From NCBI GenBank assembly GCA_963807305.1, contig CAWEBN010000011.1, positions 1-64,000 of the forward strand: DNA of 64,000 nt, read 5' to 3'. Below, one piece after another: positions 7,830-16,990 of the stretch (within the stretch, counting starts at the first letter, position 1; each line of letters starts with the position of its first letter). Made by a program: the position numbers and the translations under genes. This DNA is from JAOPZW01 sp963807305. Lineage in GTDB: Bacteria > Actinomycetota > Thermoleophilia > Solirubrobacterales > Solirubrobacteraceae. The notes under the pieces were generated by a model, which saw only the letters and a list, made by a program, of their open reading frames with translations, was not told where the DNA came from and made no database searches.

Positions 7830-8856
7830 ATGCGAGTGGGTCTCGTCCTGGGGGCAGGGGGCGTCGTTGGCGCTTCCTGGCTCATCGGGGCGCTCGACGC
7901 GCTCGAGTCCGAGACCGGCTGGCGGGCCGTCGACGCGCGGCACATCGTCGGCACCTCGGCGGGCGCGGTGGTCGGCGCCCTGGCCGCGAGCGGCATCTCC
8001 TCGGAGTACATGAGCGCCTACGCGGCCGGTCGCACGCTGGAGGGCTTCGCGGACGCCGAGGCGCGCGCCGATGACCTGTCGGCGAAGCTGCCCGGCACCG
8101 ACTACCGCCTGCAGCTGGCGCTGCCGCCGATCGGCCCCGGCTCGTGGCGCCTGGCCCTGAACACGATGAGGCACGTGCGCAGCCACGCGCCCGCCGTCGT
8201 GCTGGCCGGCTGGCTGCCGCGCGGCTTCATCTCCACCCGGCCCATCCACGACCTGGTCGATGGCTTCGTGCCAGGTCCGTGGCCGGACCATCCGAAGCTA
8301 CTGGGCCGTCGCTGCCGACTACCGCTCGGGCAAGCGCGTCGCCTTCGGCCGCCACGATGCTCCGCCGGCCTCCGCGGGAGACGCGGTCGCCGCCTCGTGC
8401 GCCATCCCCGGCTTCTACCACCCGGTCAAGGTGGCCGGCCAGCGCTATGTCGACGGCGGGATCTGCTCCACCTCGAATCTCGACCTCCTGTGCGGAGCCG
8501 ACCTCGACCTCGTCGTCTGCCTGAACCCCATGTCGTCCGTGGCGCCCGTGGCCGGCGGCTCGCCCGCCGACCGCTTTGCGCGGGTCATGCGGGCAGCTGC
8601 CGGGCGCCGGCTCGCCCACGAGGCCCGCAAGCTGCGCAGCCAGGGCACCGACGTCCTCGTCCTGCAACCCGGCCGCGACGACTGCGCCCTCATGGGCTTC
8701 AACCTCATGAGCGGTTCGCGCCGCGTGCAGGTCATGGAGCAGGCCCGCAAGTCGGTGGCGCGCGAGCTGCACCGCCTGCGCGGGACGCAGCTGCTACCGA
8801 CGCGCAGCTCGAAGCGCCGGCCGGCGGACCCCAGGGCGGCTCGCCGGGCGGCGTAG
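7830..8856 (+). pseudogene. Patatin-like phospholipase, interrupted by a single-base frameshift
   Basis: The N-terminal part carries the oxyanion GLVLGAGGVVG loop and the nucleophile elbow GTSAG (Ser43). The C-terminal part, in a different frame, carries the catalytic DGG (RYVDGGICST) and the DYRSGKRVAFG block. The switch occurs at about 8297: deleting one G from CCGAAGCTACTGG restores HPNYWAVAADYRSG, the pattern expected for this family, so an extra base is present. With that repaired the product is about 341 residues and complete. Start ATG 7830 is used. It may be a real inactivated gene or an assembly error. Function if intact: serine-Asp dyad lipid acyl hydrolase. Confidence 0.85.
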
Positions 8857-8859
8857 CGC

Positions 8860-9505
8860 TCAGCACTTCGGCCCCACGTTCTCGTCGAGCAGGGCGACGC
8901 TCGTGCGATGCGAGATCGAGATGTTGCGGTGGTTGGACTGCGTCCAGCGCAGTCCGAGCCGCTCACAGCTCTCGCAGAACAGGCCGCGGATGTCCGCCGA
9001 CAGGTTGCTGAAGAAGTAGCGTGGATAGGCGTACTCGGCCACACGCCCCGACGGCAGCCGGGTCTTGAAGCGGTTGACCGTCCGGCAGCCATCCGAGTGG
9101 ATGAGGCCGCGCACGAACGGCCATGGATGGGCGTCGACGATCCCGCGCTGCCACGGGGCCAGCACGATCGGCCGTTCGTGCTTGCGGCCTGGGCCCATCT
9201 GGGGGAAGAGGTCCGGCCAGTGTTTCGCACCCCGCCGTGACCCGAACCGAGCGGTGCACGGCGTGGCGATTTGTGTGCGGGTGAGTCGAGGGCAGGCTGA
9301 GCACGATGGCGGCTCTGCACTCCTCGACGACGTCCGGATAGATGGCGTCGAGTGTGATGACGAGCTGGAAGCTGCGGCCGGTATTGGCGACGTAGCCGTC
9401 GCCCAGGTACGCGCCGAGCAGGTAGGCGTATGAGTATTGGTCCGTCGGCCGCGTGTGCACGAACGTATGTTCGCAGAACGTCCGGACGGCGCTGCTCGGT
9501 ACCAT
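8860..9505 (-). pseudogene. LAGLIDADG homing-endonuclease-like gene, truncated and frameshifted
   Basis: A decayed paralogue of the 4775-5518 gene. The first frame (from 9505) keeps YAYLLGAYLGDG but lacks the roughly 50-residue N-terminal HTH. The downstream frame keeps MGPGRKHERPIVLAPWQRG, the second LAGLIDADG helix FVRGLIHSDG and a matching C-terminus ending NVGPKC. The two frames are offset by one base, with the change around 9240. It lies tail to tail with the patatin gene (4 bases), and its 5' edge is 15 bases from a tRNA-Trp-like gene on the other strand. Both copies being next to tRNAs suggests tRNA-linked spread. Confidence 0.8.
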
Positions 9506-9520
9506 GGCGACCCACTCCCC

Positions 9521-9592
9521 GGGGGAGTGAGTTAACGGCTATGCGCATGGTCTCCAAAACCATGAATTCGGGTTCGAATCCCGGCTCCCCCG
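9521..9592 (+). tRNA. tRNA-Trp(CCA)-like gene with poor D-stem
   Basis: A 72-base structure: acceptor GGGGGAG/CTCCCCC with discriminator G, anticodon stem ATGGT/ACCAT around CTCCAAA (anticodon CCA), a four-base variable loop and a TCGGG-TTCGAAT-CCCGG T-arm. The D-arm (AGTTAACGGCTATGCG) keeps A14, G18, G19 and A21 but can form only about two D-stem pairs (G-C and T-G). Its first nine bases also pair with the preceding CACTCCCC, giving a competing 17-base hairpin (9513-9529). It may be a divergent functional tRNA or a relic. Confidence 0.7.
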
Positions 9593-9599
9593 CTCGACC

Positions 9600-10445
9600 T
9601 TGACGCCGTCGCCCTCGCAGATCTTCGCGCCTGAGGCGCTCGCCGGGCGCGTGGTCCTCGTCACGGGCGGCGGCACCAACCTCGGCAAGCAGGCGGCGCT
9701 GGAGCTCGCGGCGGCCGGGGCGCACGTGGTCATCGCTGGGCGCCGCGGCGACGTGCTCGAGGAGGCCGCGGCGGAGATCGGCGAGCGCTGCTCCCACGTC
9801 GCCGGCGACATCCGCGAGCCCGCCGACGCGACGCGGATCGTCGAGACGGTTCGCGAGCGCCACGAGCGCGTCGACGTGCTGGTCAACAACGCCGGCGGCC
9901 AGTACTTCGTCCCTGCCGAGGAGATCGCGGCCAAGGGCTGGCGCGCCGTGCGCCGGCTCAACGTCGACGGGACGTACACGATGACCCGTGCCGCGGTCGG
10001 GGCCGGGTTCGGCGCCGACGGGGGGACAGTGGTCAACGTCACCGTCTCGCCGCACCAGGGCATGCCGGCGATGGCGCACACCGGAGCCGCCCGGGCTGCC
10101 GTGGAGCAGCTGACGCGCGAGCTCGCCGCCGAGTGGGCGTCGCGCCGCATCGCCGTCGTCGCCGCCGCCATCGGGCGCTTCGACACCGAGTCGCTGCGCA
10201 AGTACCCCGAGGTCGTGTGGAAGGGCGCCGCGCGCAGCGTCCCGCTTCAGCGCCTCGGCACGATGCAGGAGTTCGGCTGGCTCGTCGCGCTGCTCGCCGG
10301 CCCGGTCGGCCGCGCGCTCAGCGGCTCGGTCGTCACCCTCGACGGCGCCGCCGACAACTGGTTCGGCCCGTGGCCGCCGACGACCCTGACCGACGATGCC
10401 GGCGCGGTGCCCACCGAGGAGCGGCGCGCCACATCGCCCGGCTGA
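9600..10445 (+). CDS. SDR-family oxidoreductase, 2,4-dienoyl-CoA reductase-like
   Basis: A 281-residue Rossmann-fold short-chain dehydrogenase. The cofactor loop is TGGGTNLG, and the AGRRGD stretch after strand 2 favours NADP(H); NNAGG follows. The usual YxxxK is absent: the corresponding site reads MAHTGAARAAVEQLTRELA. The peroxisomal-type 2,4-dienoyl-CoA reductases also lack that tyrosine and have HxGxAK there, so a role in unsaturated fatty-acid breakdown is plausible; here the lysine is Arg. The TTG start at 9600 is the only reasonable start before the conserved core and lies 8 bases after the tRNA-Trp-like gene. The long acidic C-terminus is not diagnostic. Confidence 0.86.
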   Translation: MTPSPSQIFAPEALAGRVVLVTGGGTNLGKQAALELAAAGAHVVIAGRRGDVLEEAAAEIGERCSHVAGDIREPADATRIVETVRERHERVDVLVNNAGGQYFVPAEEIAAKGWRAVRRLNVDGTYTMTRAAVGAGFGADGGTVVNVTVSPHQGMPAMAHTGAARAAVEQLTRELAAEWASRRIAVVAAAIGRFDTESLRKYPEVVWKGAARSVPLQRLGTMQEFGWLVALLAGPVGRALSGSVVTLDGAADNWFGPWPPTTLTDDAGAVPTEERRATSPG

Positions 10446-10469
10446 CCTGAGGTACCCTTGGTTGGGCTT

Positions 10470-10540
10470 GCGGGCGAAGTGTTGTGGTTGCACAGAAGCC
10501 TTCCAAGCTTCTAGGGCGGGTTCGATTCCCGTCGCCCGCT
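10470..10540 (+). tRNA. tRNA-Gly(TCC)
   Basis: A 71-base cloverleaf: acceptor GCGGGCG/CGCCCGC, discriminator T, anticodon stem GAAGC/GCTTC around CTTCCAA (anticodon TCC) and a T-arm with TTCGATT. It is followed nine bases later by tRNA-Pro; the two are probably cotranscribed. Confidence 0.95.
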
Positions 10541-10549
10541 CTGGAGCCA

Positions 10550-10623
10550 CGGGGAGTGGCGCAGTCTGGTAGCGCACCCGGCTGGGGGCCGGGCGGTCGC
10601 AGGTTCAAATCCTGTCTCCCCGA
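10550..10623 (+). tRNA. tRNA-Pro(GGG)
   Basis: A 74-base cloverleaf: acceptor CGGGGAG/CTCCCCG with discriminator A, D-arm GGCGCAGTCTGGTAGCGC, anticodon stem CCCGG/CCGGG around CTGGGGG (anticodon GGG), and T-arm GCAGG-TTCAAAT-CCTGT. It lies directly downstream of tRNA-Gly. Confidence 0.95.
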
Positions 10624-10627
10624 TACC

Positions 10628-10652
10628 GAGAGCCCCTATCCCGCGGGTTCTC
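10628..10652 (+). terminator. Hairpin after the tRNA-Gly/tRNA-Pro pair
   Basis: GAGAGCCC pairs with GGGTTCTC (one G-T pair) across a nine-base loop, starting five bases after tRNA-Pro. Only a weak T-tract (GCTTT) follows. The role as a terminator is inferred from position. The rest of 10653-10830 shows no gene. Confidence 0.45.
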
Positions 10653-10830
10653 TGCTTTGGCCTGATGGTCGGGGGGAACGCGCTGCGGCGACCTTGTGTC
10701 CCATAGATGGCCAACTGGACTTCGACGGCGGGTTGCTCGTAGCTGCGGCCAGGCGGCGGAGGTGATCCTCGTGGCCGCCGCGTCGCTGCGTTGCTGCGCG
10801 TGACGACACCGTCGGTTCGCGTCGCCCCGG

Positions 10831-11106
10831 TCAGACGAAGTGATTCTGCAGGAGGCGCACTGGCGCGTCCCAGCTCGCCTGGTTGTACTGCTCGCCCGGA
10901 ACCATGAGCAGGTCGTCGCGGTTGTCGGTGTAGTGCCGGTCCAGCGCGGCCGGCAGCCGATCGTGGATCTCCTCATCCGTCAGCTCGAGGCCCTGTCGCT
11001 CTTCAGGGTCGAGCTCGACGAGAATCGGGTGCTCGTGGCCGTGCAGGAACACGTGCCACCGGTGCGGATGGCCCTCCACACGCTCGTGATGTGAGATATG
11101 CAGCAT
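10831..11106 (-). CDS. Small hypothetical protein
   Basis: A 91-residue soluble protein without a family I recognise. It begins with a His-rich segment (MLHISHHERVEGHPHRWHVF, HGHEH) and continues with an acidic middle (ELDPEERQGLELTDEEIHDRL). The His clusters hint at metal binding but prove nothing. ATG 11106 is preferred over the upstream starts because the protein-like composition begins there. It is monocistronic, with convergent tRNAs downstream. Confidence 0.6.
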   Translation of the reverse strand: MLHISHHERVEGHPHRWHVFLHGHEHPILVELDPEERQGLELTDEEIHDRLPAALDRHYTDNRDDLLMVPGEQYNQASWDAPVRLLQNHFV

Positions 11107-11462
11107 GGCCGGACGGTAGCCGCTCGCCATCCACACGCGGCGGCTGGCATGCGTCGATGGTCACCGACGCGCGGCGCCGGCTGAGGACGTTCGACCGCTT
11201 CCCGCCCTCGCGACGCTCGCGAGATGGAAGCGCCCGGCGAGGCGGGAGCCGCGCCCGTGACGGCCTGACGGCGATCGCTCGAGGCCCCGAGCGCTGTCAC
11301 CCCCTTGGGGTGATGCGGTCCAGCACCACCGCTGAGACCCTCGGCGTCGTCATGGCCGATGTGACGCGCGGGCCTCGTCCGGCGCCTCGAGCAGGATCTC
11401 CCGTCGCGCCGCAGCCCGAGGGCCCCGCACAGAAGACGCCCGCGGCGAGCTGAGCAGCTGAG
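11107..11462. other. Intergenic region, no gene seen
   Basis: A 356-base region between two divergent genes. No convincing ORF was found in either direction. The only structure noticed is a short inverted repeat, TCACCCC-CTT-GGGGTGA, at 11296-11312. It must hold the promoters of both flanking genes. Confidence 0.5.
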
Positions 11463-12776
<1,314 letters not shown>

Positions 12777-12916
12777 CCGCGATCGCAGGAGCACTCGCGT
12801 CGATGGAGTCGCGCCGCTGGAGCCAGGCGGCAGAGGACGCGTTGCCCGCGCTGTCGGTGTCGGGTTGCAATGCTTCAGACTGGCCTGACGTAGAGCTGCG
12901 AAGAAAGGAGAGCGCG

Positions 12917-13432
12917 ATGAACGACAACGCCGAGACCGCCATCCTCGCCGGAGGCTGCTTCTGGGGGGTCCAGGAGCTGCTGCGCCAGCGCGATGGAGTC
13001 ATCTCCACCACGGTCGGATACACCGGTGGGGAGAACGACAACCCGACCTACAGGAACCATCCTGGTCACGCCGAGGCGGTCGAGATCGTCTTCGACCCCG
13101 AGCGCATCTCCTACCGAGACATCCTCGAGTTCTTCTTCCAGATCCACGACCCGACGACCAAGGATCGCCAGGGCAACGACATCGGGTCGAGCTACCGCTC
13201 CGAGATCTTCTACACGAGCGACGAGCAGCGCCAGGTCGCCGAGGACACGATCGCCGACGTCGAGGCCTCGGGCCTGTGGCCCGGCAAGGTGGTGACCGAG
13301 GTCAGCGAGGCCGTCCCCTTCTGGGACGCCGAGCCCGAGCACCAGGACTACCTCCAGCGCATCCCGAACGGCTACACCTGCCACTTCCCGCGGCCGGGCT
13401 GGAAGCTGCCCCACCGCGAGACCGCCGCCTGA
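12917..13432 (+). CDS. msrA: Peptide-methionine (S)-S-oxide reductase MsrA
   Basis: Reduces the S-epimer of methionine sulfoxide in proteins and free Met, a cytoplasmic oxidative-damage repair function. The 171-residue protein has the catalytic GGCFWG motif with Cys14, followed by TTVGYTGGENDNPTYRNHPGHAEAVEI and IHDPTTKDRQGNDIGSSYRS conserved blocks (each quoted only in part in the family pattern). ATG 12917 has AAAGGAG eight bases upstream and begins at the domain. It is monocistronic, 140 bases after the antiporter. Confidence 0.97.
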   Translation: MNDNAETAILAGGCFWGVQELLRQRDGVISTTVGYTGGENDNPTYRNHPGHAEAVEIVFDPERISYRDILEFFFQIHDPTTKDRQGNDIGSSYRSEIFYTSDEQRQVAEDTIADVEASGLWPGKVVTEVSEAVPFWDAEPEHQDYLQRIPNGYTCHFPRPGWKLPHRETAA

Positions 13433-13445
13433 GCGTCGCTGCGCC

Positions 13446-13751
13446 TCAGCGCCGGGACATCGCCGTGATCTCGGTGAACCCGCGCACGGGCAGCGGTCGC
13501 CCTTCCACGACCAGCACGGCCCAGGCGCCGTCGCCGCGCGCGGTGTGGCGCACGGTCATGTCCCAGTCGGCGCAGAACGCCTCGACCTCGGGGACCTGGG
13601 CGTCGGCCACCGTGATCACGGCGGAGGCGGCGTGCTCGGCGCCGCCGAGGTCGCCGTCGGGGGCGTGGCGGTCCAGCCAGCCCGAGAGCATGGCGTTGAG
13701 CTGCTCGGAGAGGGTCAGCGGGAGGGTGGTGTCGGGCTGAAGGGCAGCCAT
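13446..13751 (-). CDS. Small hypothetical protein
   Basis: A 101-residue soluble protein; no family is recognised. It is mostly alpha/beta in pattern (SAVITVADAQVPEVEAFCADW, then WAVLVVEGRPLPVRGF), perhaps a small sensor-like domain. ATG 13751 has no strong ribosome site. It lies 13 bases from the msrA stop, convergent. A 25-base inverted repeat about 80 bases upstream of its start could be its operator. Confidence 0.55.
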   Translation of the reverse strand: MAALQPDTTLPLTLSEQLNAMLSGWLDRHAPDGDLGGAEHAASAVITVADAQVPEVEAFCADWDMTVRHTARGDGAWAVLVVEGRPLPVRGFTEITAMSRR

Positions 13752-13828
13752 GCCCGCAGAGATGCCGCTGCGCCCATCGCTTCTGTGAGGTGCGACACGC
13801 GCAGCGCCCGGATCCCTTTTCCCACGAC

Positions 13829-13853
13829 TCGGTAGTCAGGATTAGACTACCGA
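13829..13853. promoter_or_regulatory. Perfect 9-base inverted repeat, candidate operator
   Basis: TCGGTAGTC and GACTACCGA flank the seven-base AGGATTA. No T-tract follows on either strand, so an operator for a dimeric regulator is more likely than a terminator. It lies upstream of the minus-strand small gene and of the plus-strand ORF relic at 13846-13986. The remainder of 13752-14082 holds no clear gene. Confidence 0.4.
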
Positions 13854-13986
13854 GCATTCGGGACCCGAACTCACGTCCGGGGCCTCGGGCAACGGCGGGC
13901 GCTTCGGCGGGTCGGCCAACCTGGAGGAGTTCATGCGCTGGCAGTGGCTCACCGAGCGCGACGAGCCCGCGACGTATCCGTTCTGA
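13846..13986 (+). pseudogene. Possible C-terminal relic of a lost gene
   Basis: A 46-codon open stretch between stops, with no plausible start, ends in a protein-like sequence (NLEEFMRWQWLTERDEPAT, then YPF and stop). The composition of the last 32 codons looks coding, unlike the flanks. I do not recognise the family. It may be the tail of a deleted gene, with the neighbouring inverted repeat its former operator. Weak evidence. Confidence 0.2.
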
Positions 13987-14082
13987 GAGCGACCGCGTCC
14001 ATCAGCGGGGACAAGCGCCGGCCGCTACGGCCACTCACGTCGCCCACGGTCGGCGGCCAGACCTCCGCGTGCGCCCAGCCGG

Positions 14083-14805
14083 TCAGATCGCTTCTCCCGG
14101 ACGCTCGAAGACGAGCTCCGGGACGACGCAGGCCGGCGAGACGCGCAGCAGGAAGCGCAGGGCCTCGGTGATGTCCGTGGTCCGCAGCATCTCCTCCGCC
14201 GGGATCTGTCCTTTGACGAACTCGCTCATGTCGGTGTCGACGAAGCCGGGGCAGAAGGCCACCGACTTGATGCCGTCGCCGGCGAGCTCCTTGTTCATCG
14301 CGCGGGTGTAGGCGATGACGGCCGCCTTGCTCGCCGAGTAGACGGACAACCACGGTTGCGGCGCCTTGCCGGCCAGCGACGCCATGTTCACCACCAGCGC
14401 GTTGCGATGCTCCGCGCCGGCGGCCCGCAGCATGTCGAGGCAGTCGCGATAGAAGAGCACGATCGCTCGGGTGTTGACGTCGAGCTGAAGATCGACGTGC
14501 TTGCTCTGGTGGTCTCCGGCGGCCGCACCGATGCCCACGCCGGCGTTGTTGACGAGGACGTCGAGACGACCGAACCGCTCGCGGTGGCGATCGACCACGG
14601 TGGCGATGCCTTCCTCGTCGGCCAGGTTCGCCGCGACGCGCTCGACCTCGAACCCGCGCTCCTGAAGGGTGGCGGCCGCGCGCTCGAGGCCGTCGGGCTT
14701 GCGCGCCGTCAACGTGAGCCCGAAGCCCTCCTCGCCCAGCGTTTCTGCGACGGCGAACCCGATGCCCCGTGAGGCTCCGGTGACGATGGCGGCGCGAGTT
14801 GGCAT
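14083..14805 (-). CDS. SDR-family NAD(P)-dependent oxidoreductase
   Basis: A 240-residue classical short-chain dehydrogenase: cofactor motif TGASRGIG at about residues 9-16, NNAG at about 86-89, catalytic Ser in NMASLAGKA and YSASK with Tyr and Lys in place, then PGFVDTDMSEF. The TARKPDGL segment after strand 2 suggests NADPH preference. AGAAAGGA lies eight bases before the ATG. Substrate unknown. The window segment upstream is divided from ligD by about 100 bases, so it is probably transcribed alone. Confidence 0.93.
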   Translation of the reverse strand: MPTRAAIVTGASRGIGFAVAETLGEEGFGLTLTARKPDGLERAAATLQERGFEVERVAANLADEEGIATVVDRHRERFGRLDVLVNNAGVGIGAAAGDHQSKHVDLQLDVNTRAIVLFYRDCLDMLRAAGAEHRNALVVNMASLAGKAPQPWLSVYSASKAAVIAYTRAMNKELAGDGIKSVAFCPGFVDTDMSEFVKGQIPAEEMLRTTDITEALRFLLRVSPACVVPELVFERPGEAI

Positions 14806-14908
14806 TCGGGTCCTTTCTGACGTGATCGGCCCGCGAATCTAACCGGGGCGCCTCCTTCTCGGTCGCGCGATGTGCCACCTGGCGCCCAGGCAGCGCGGGC
14901 GCGGAGCG

Positions 14909-15922
14909 TCAGTCCTGCCGGCGGGCGCGGCTCGGCGCCACGCGCGGCGGCTCGTCGGGCTGCTTGGGATAGACCGGCGGCCACGGCGCGTCGAGCAGGC
15001 CGTTGGCGCGGTCGCGCTCGTGGAGCGCCAGCAGCGGCTCGAGCGACTGCGGAGCGTCGCCGATGGCGGCCCACGGGTCGCCGTTGCCCTCGAGCCGGCC
15101 GGGCACGCTTGCGAGCGTCAGGTCGCCGGGCTCCACATCGTCGAGCTCCTCCCAGCGCAGCGGGGTCGAGACCTGTGCGCCCGCGCGTGCGCGGACCGAC
15201 CACGCGCCGAAGACCGTCTTGTGCGGGGCGTTCTGGTTGTAGTCGACGAAGATCCGCCGGCCGCGCTCCTCCTTCCACCACGCGGCGGTGAGGATGTCGC
15301 CGCGGCGGCGCTCGAGCTCGCGCGCCGCGGCCACGGCGGCGGAGCGCACGGCATAGGAGTCCCAGCGCGGCTCCAGCCGGACATAGACGTGCAGCCCGCG
15401 GTTGCCGGTCGTCTTCGGGAAGCCGGCGATGCCGAGCTCGTCCAGCAGCGCCTTGAGCTCCCAGGCAGCCGAGCGCGCCTCGGCGAAGCCGGTGCCCGGC
15501 TGCGGATCGAGGTCCAGGCGCAGCTCGTCCGCGTGGTCGGGGTCGTCGGCGCGATGAGGCCACACGTGGAAACCCAGGCAGGCGAGGTTGACCGCCCATG
15601 CCACGTGCGCCGTGTCCGCCGCCACCAGCGCGCGCGACGGCGTGCCGTTGACGGTCTGGACCGTCGTGGTCTGCAGCCAGTCCGGCGCGCCGTCCGGAAC
15701 GCGCTTCTGGAAGAACGACGGGCCGCCGGCCCCCTTGGGGAAGCGCTGCATGAGCACCGGACGGCCGCCCATCGTGCGCATGAGCGGCTCGGCGACCGCG
15801 GCGTAGTAGCGCACGAGGTCGAGCTTGGTCTCGCCGCGCTCGCCGAAGAGCACCTTCCCGGGACTGGTGATCCGCACCTCGCGCCCGGCGAGCTCGAGTA
15901 CCTGGACGTCGCTGCCGGCCAC
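14909..15922 (-). CDS. ligD: LigD-type polymerase/primase domain protein (NHEJ)
   Basis: A 337-residue stand-alone polymerase domain of the bacterial non-homologous end-joining enzyme LigD. It belongs to the archaeo-eukaryotic primase fold: ELRLDLDP supplies Asp137 and Asp139, TTGNRGLHVYV the nucleotide-binding Gly and His178, and RRIFVDYNQN the third acidic residue Asp227. The N-terminal SPGKVLFGERGETKLDLVRYY and FFQKRVPDGAPDWL blocks are typical. No ligase or phosphoesterase domain is attached, so these must be encoded elsewhere, as in many actinobacteria with split LigD. It adds ribo- or deoxynucleotides during end repair, working with Ku (not in the window). The symbol refers to the domain only. 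Confidence 0.92.
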   Translation of the reverse strand: MAGSDVQVLELAGREVRITSPGKVLFGERGETKLDLVRYYAAVAEPLMRTMGGRPVLMQRFPKGAGGPSFFQKRVPDGAPDWLQTTTVQTVNGTPSRALVAADTAHVAWAVNLACLGFHVWPHRADDPDHADELRLDLDPQPGTGFAEARSAAWELKALLDELGIAGFPKTTGNRGLHVYVRLEPRWDSYAVRSAAVAAARELERRRGDILTAAWWKEERGRRIFVDYNQNAPHKTVFGAWSVRARAGAQVSTPLRWEELDDVEPGDLTLASVPGRLEGNGDPWAAIGDAPQSLEPLLALHERDRANGLLDAPWPPVYPKQPDEPPRVAPSRARRQD

Positions 15923-15991
15923 ATCCTCACGGTACCGACCTGCGCTCGGGACGCCGCGCGGAGGCGTCCCGAGCCCTGGGGGGCTGTCCGG

Positions 15992-16399
15992 TTAGGTCGC
16001 CGGGCTGGTCGTGGCCGCACCCGAGCTGGGGGCAGCCGGCTGGGACGTCCCGCCCGATTCCTGCGCCTCGCGGTCGGGGCTCTCGGACTTCTCGTGGGCC
16101 GGGTCCTCGTTGGACCCGCCGCCTGGGCCGCCGTGGCAGTGGCCGTGGTGGCCGTCGCGTGGACCGAAGGCGGCGGTGCCGTTGTCCTCGGCCGCCTCGC
16201 GGGCCGCGCTCTCGCCCGCCTCATGGCTCGCTGACTCGTTGGAGCCGTGCGGCTTCCCGCTCGCCGGGTCCGCGCTGCTGTTGCCCGATGAGCCGCTCGT
16301 GGCCGCGCTTGCGTTGATCAGACCGCTGCCGATCGCGCCGCCCGCAACGAGGCACGCCGCCGCGGCGAGAACGGCGAGCGTTCTCCGTCCGTGTTTCAT
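15992..16399 (-). CDS. Secreted, low-complexity protein with a His-rich patch
   Basis: A 135-residue predicted exported protein. A signal peptide (RRTLAVLAAAACLVAGGAIG, cleaved near ASA at about residue 33) is followed by a Ser/Gly/Ala/Glu-rich, intrinsically disordered chain (repeated SHEAGES, REAAEDN, HEKSES, REAQES-like units). It contains DGHHGHCHGGPGGG around residues 80-93, which could bind Cu or Zn. AAAGGAGTG lies six bases before ATG 16399. No family is recognised. It lies divergent from the tube-protein genes, 138 bases apart. Confidence 0.75.
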   Translation of the reverse strand: MKHGRRTLAVLAAAACLVAGGAIGSGLINASAATSGSSGNSSADPASGKPHGSNESASHEAGESAAREAAEDNGTAAFGPRDGHHGHCHGGPGGGSNEDPAHEKSESPDREAQESGGTSQPAAPSSGAATTSPAT

Positions 16400-16537
16400 G
16401 CGCACTCCTTTCTGCTGGGACTCCCGTGTTGCGCGCCCACCCAAGCAGGGCGGCCTGAGATTGCCCTGAGGCCTGGCTGAGAGTTCACATCCGTCGCTGG
16501 CACTAGCGTCCGCACGACCCCTCACAAGGAGCGCGCG

Positions 16538-16990
16538 ATGGCCGTCCTCAGAGACCGCCCGTACCACCAGTTCAACTTCCTCGTCGATCTCGGGACGGGC
16601 GACACCGAGGGAGTGGAGGCCGGGTTCGCCGAGTGCTCGCCGATCGAGTTCGAGGTCGCCGTCGCCGAGTACCGCAACGGCAACGACAAGGAGAACGCGG
16701 TCCGCAAGCTCACCGGCCTGCAGAAGGCCGCGGACGTCACGCTCAAGCGCGGGGTGATCGGCTCGCTCAACCTCTACCAGTGGCTCGACCAGATCCGCAA
16801 CGGCGATCAGAGCGCGCTGCGCACGGTGACGATCCAGCTGCAGAGCGAGGACCACACCGAGGTCGTCATGACCTGGAAGCTCCTGCGCGCCCGGATCATC
16901 AAGCACGTCTCGGGGCCGCTCAACGCCAGGAGCAGCGACGTCGCCATCGAGTCGCTCACGCTCGCCTACGAGCGCCTGGAGATCGAGTGA
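16538..16990 (+). CDS. Phage-tail/contractile-injection tube protein (T4 gp19-like)
   Basis: A 150-residue protein of the conserved phage-tail-tube family (gp19/Afp1/Pvc1 type). The order is typical: YHQFNFLVDLG at the N-terminus, VEAGFAECSPIEFEV, then YRNGND with KLTGLQKAADVTLKRGVIG, SLNLYQWLDQIRNG, and a C-terminal VMTWKLLRARIIKHVSGPLNA then VAIESLTLAYERLE. In contractile injection systems such subunits stack into the inner tube. CAAGGAG lies seven bases before the ATG. It overlaps the next gene by four bases. No sheath, baseplate or ATPase gene is nearby, so whether a tube is built is unknown. Confidence 0.9.
   Translation: MAVLRDRPYHQFNFLVDLGTGDTEGVEAGFAECSPIEFEVAVAEYRNGNDKENAVRKLTGLQKAADVTLKRGVIGSLNLYQWLDQIRNGDQSALRTVTIQLQSEDHTEVVMTWKLLRARIIKHVSGPLNARSSDVAIESLTLAYERLEIE

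Noticed and set aside
8445..10577. A 710-residue minus-strand open frame covering SDR, tRNA-Trp and patatin regions
   Set aside because: It crosses tRNA genes and the antisense of two recognisable genes; no family similarity.
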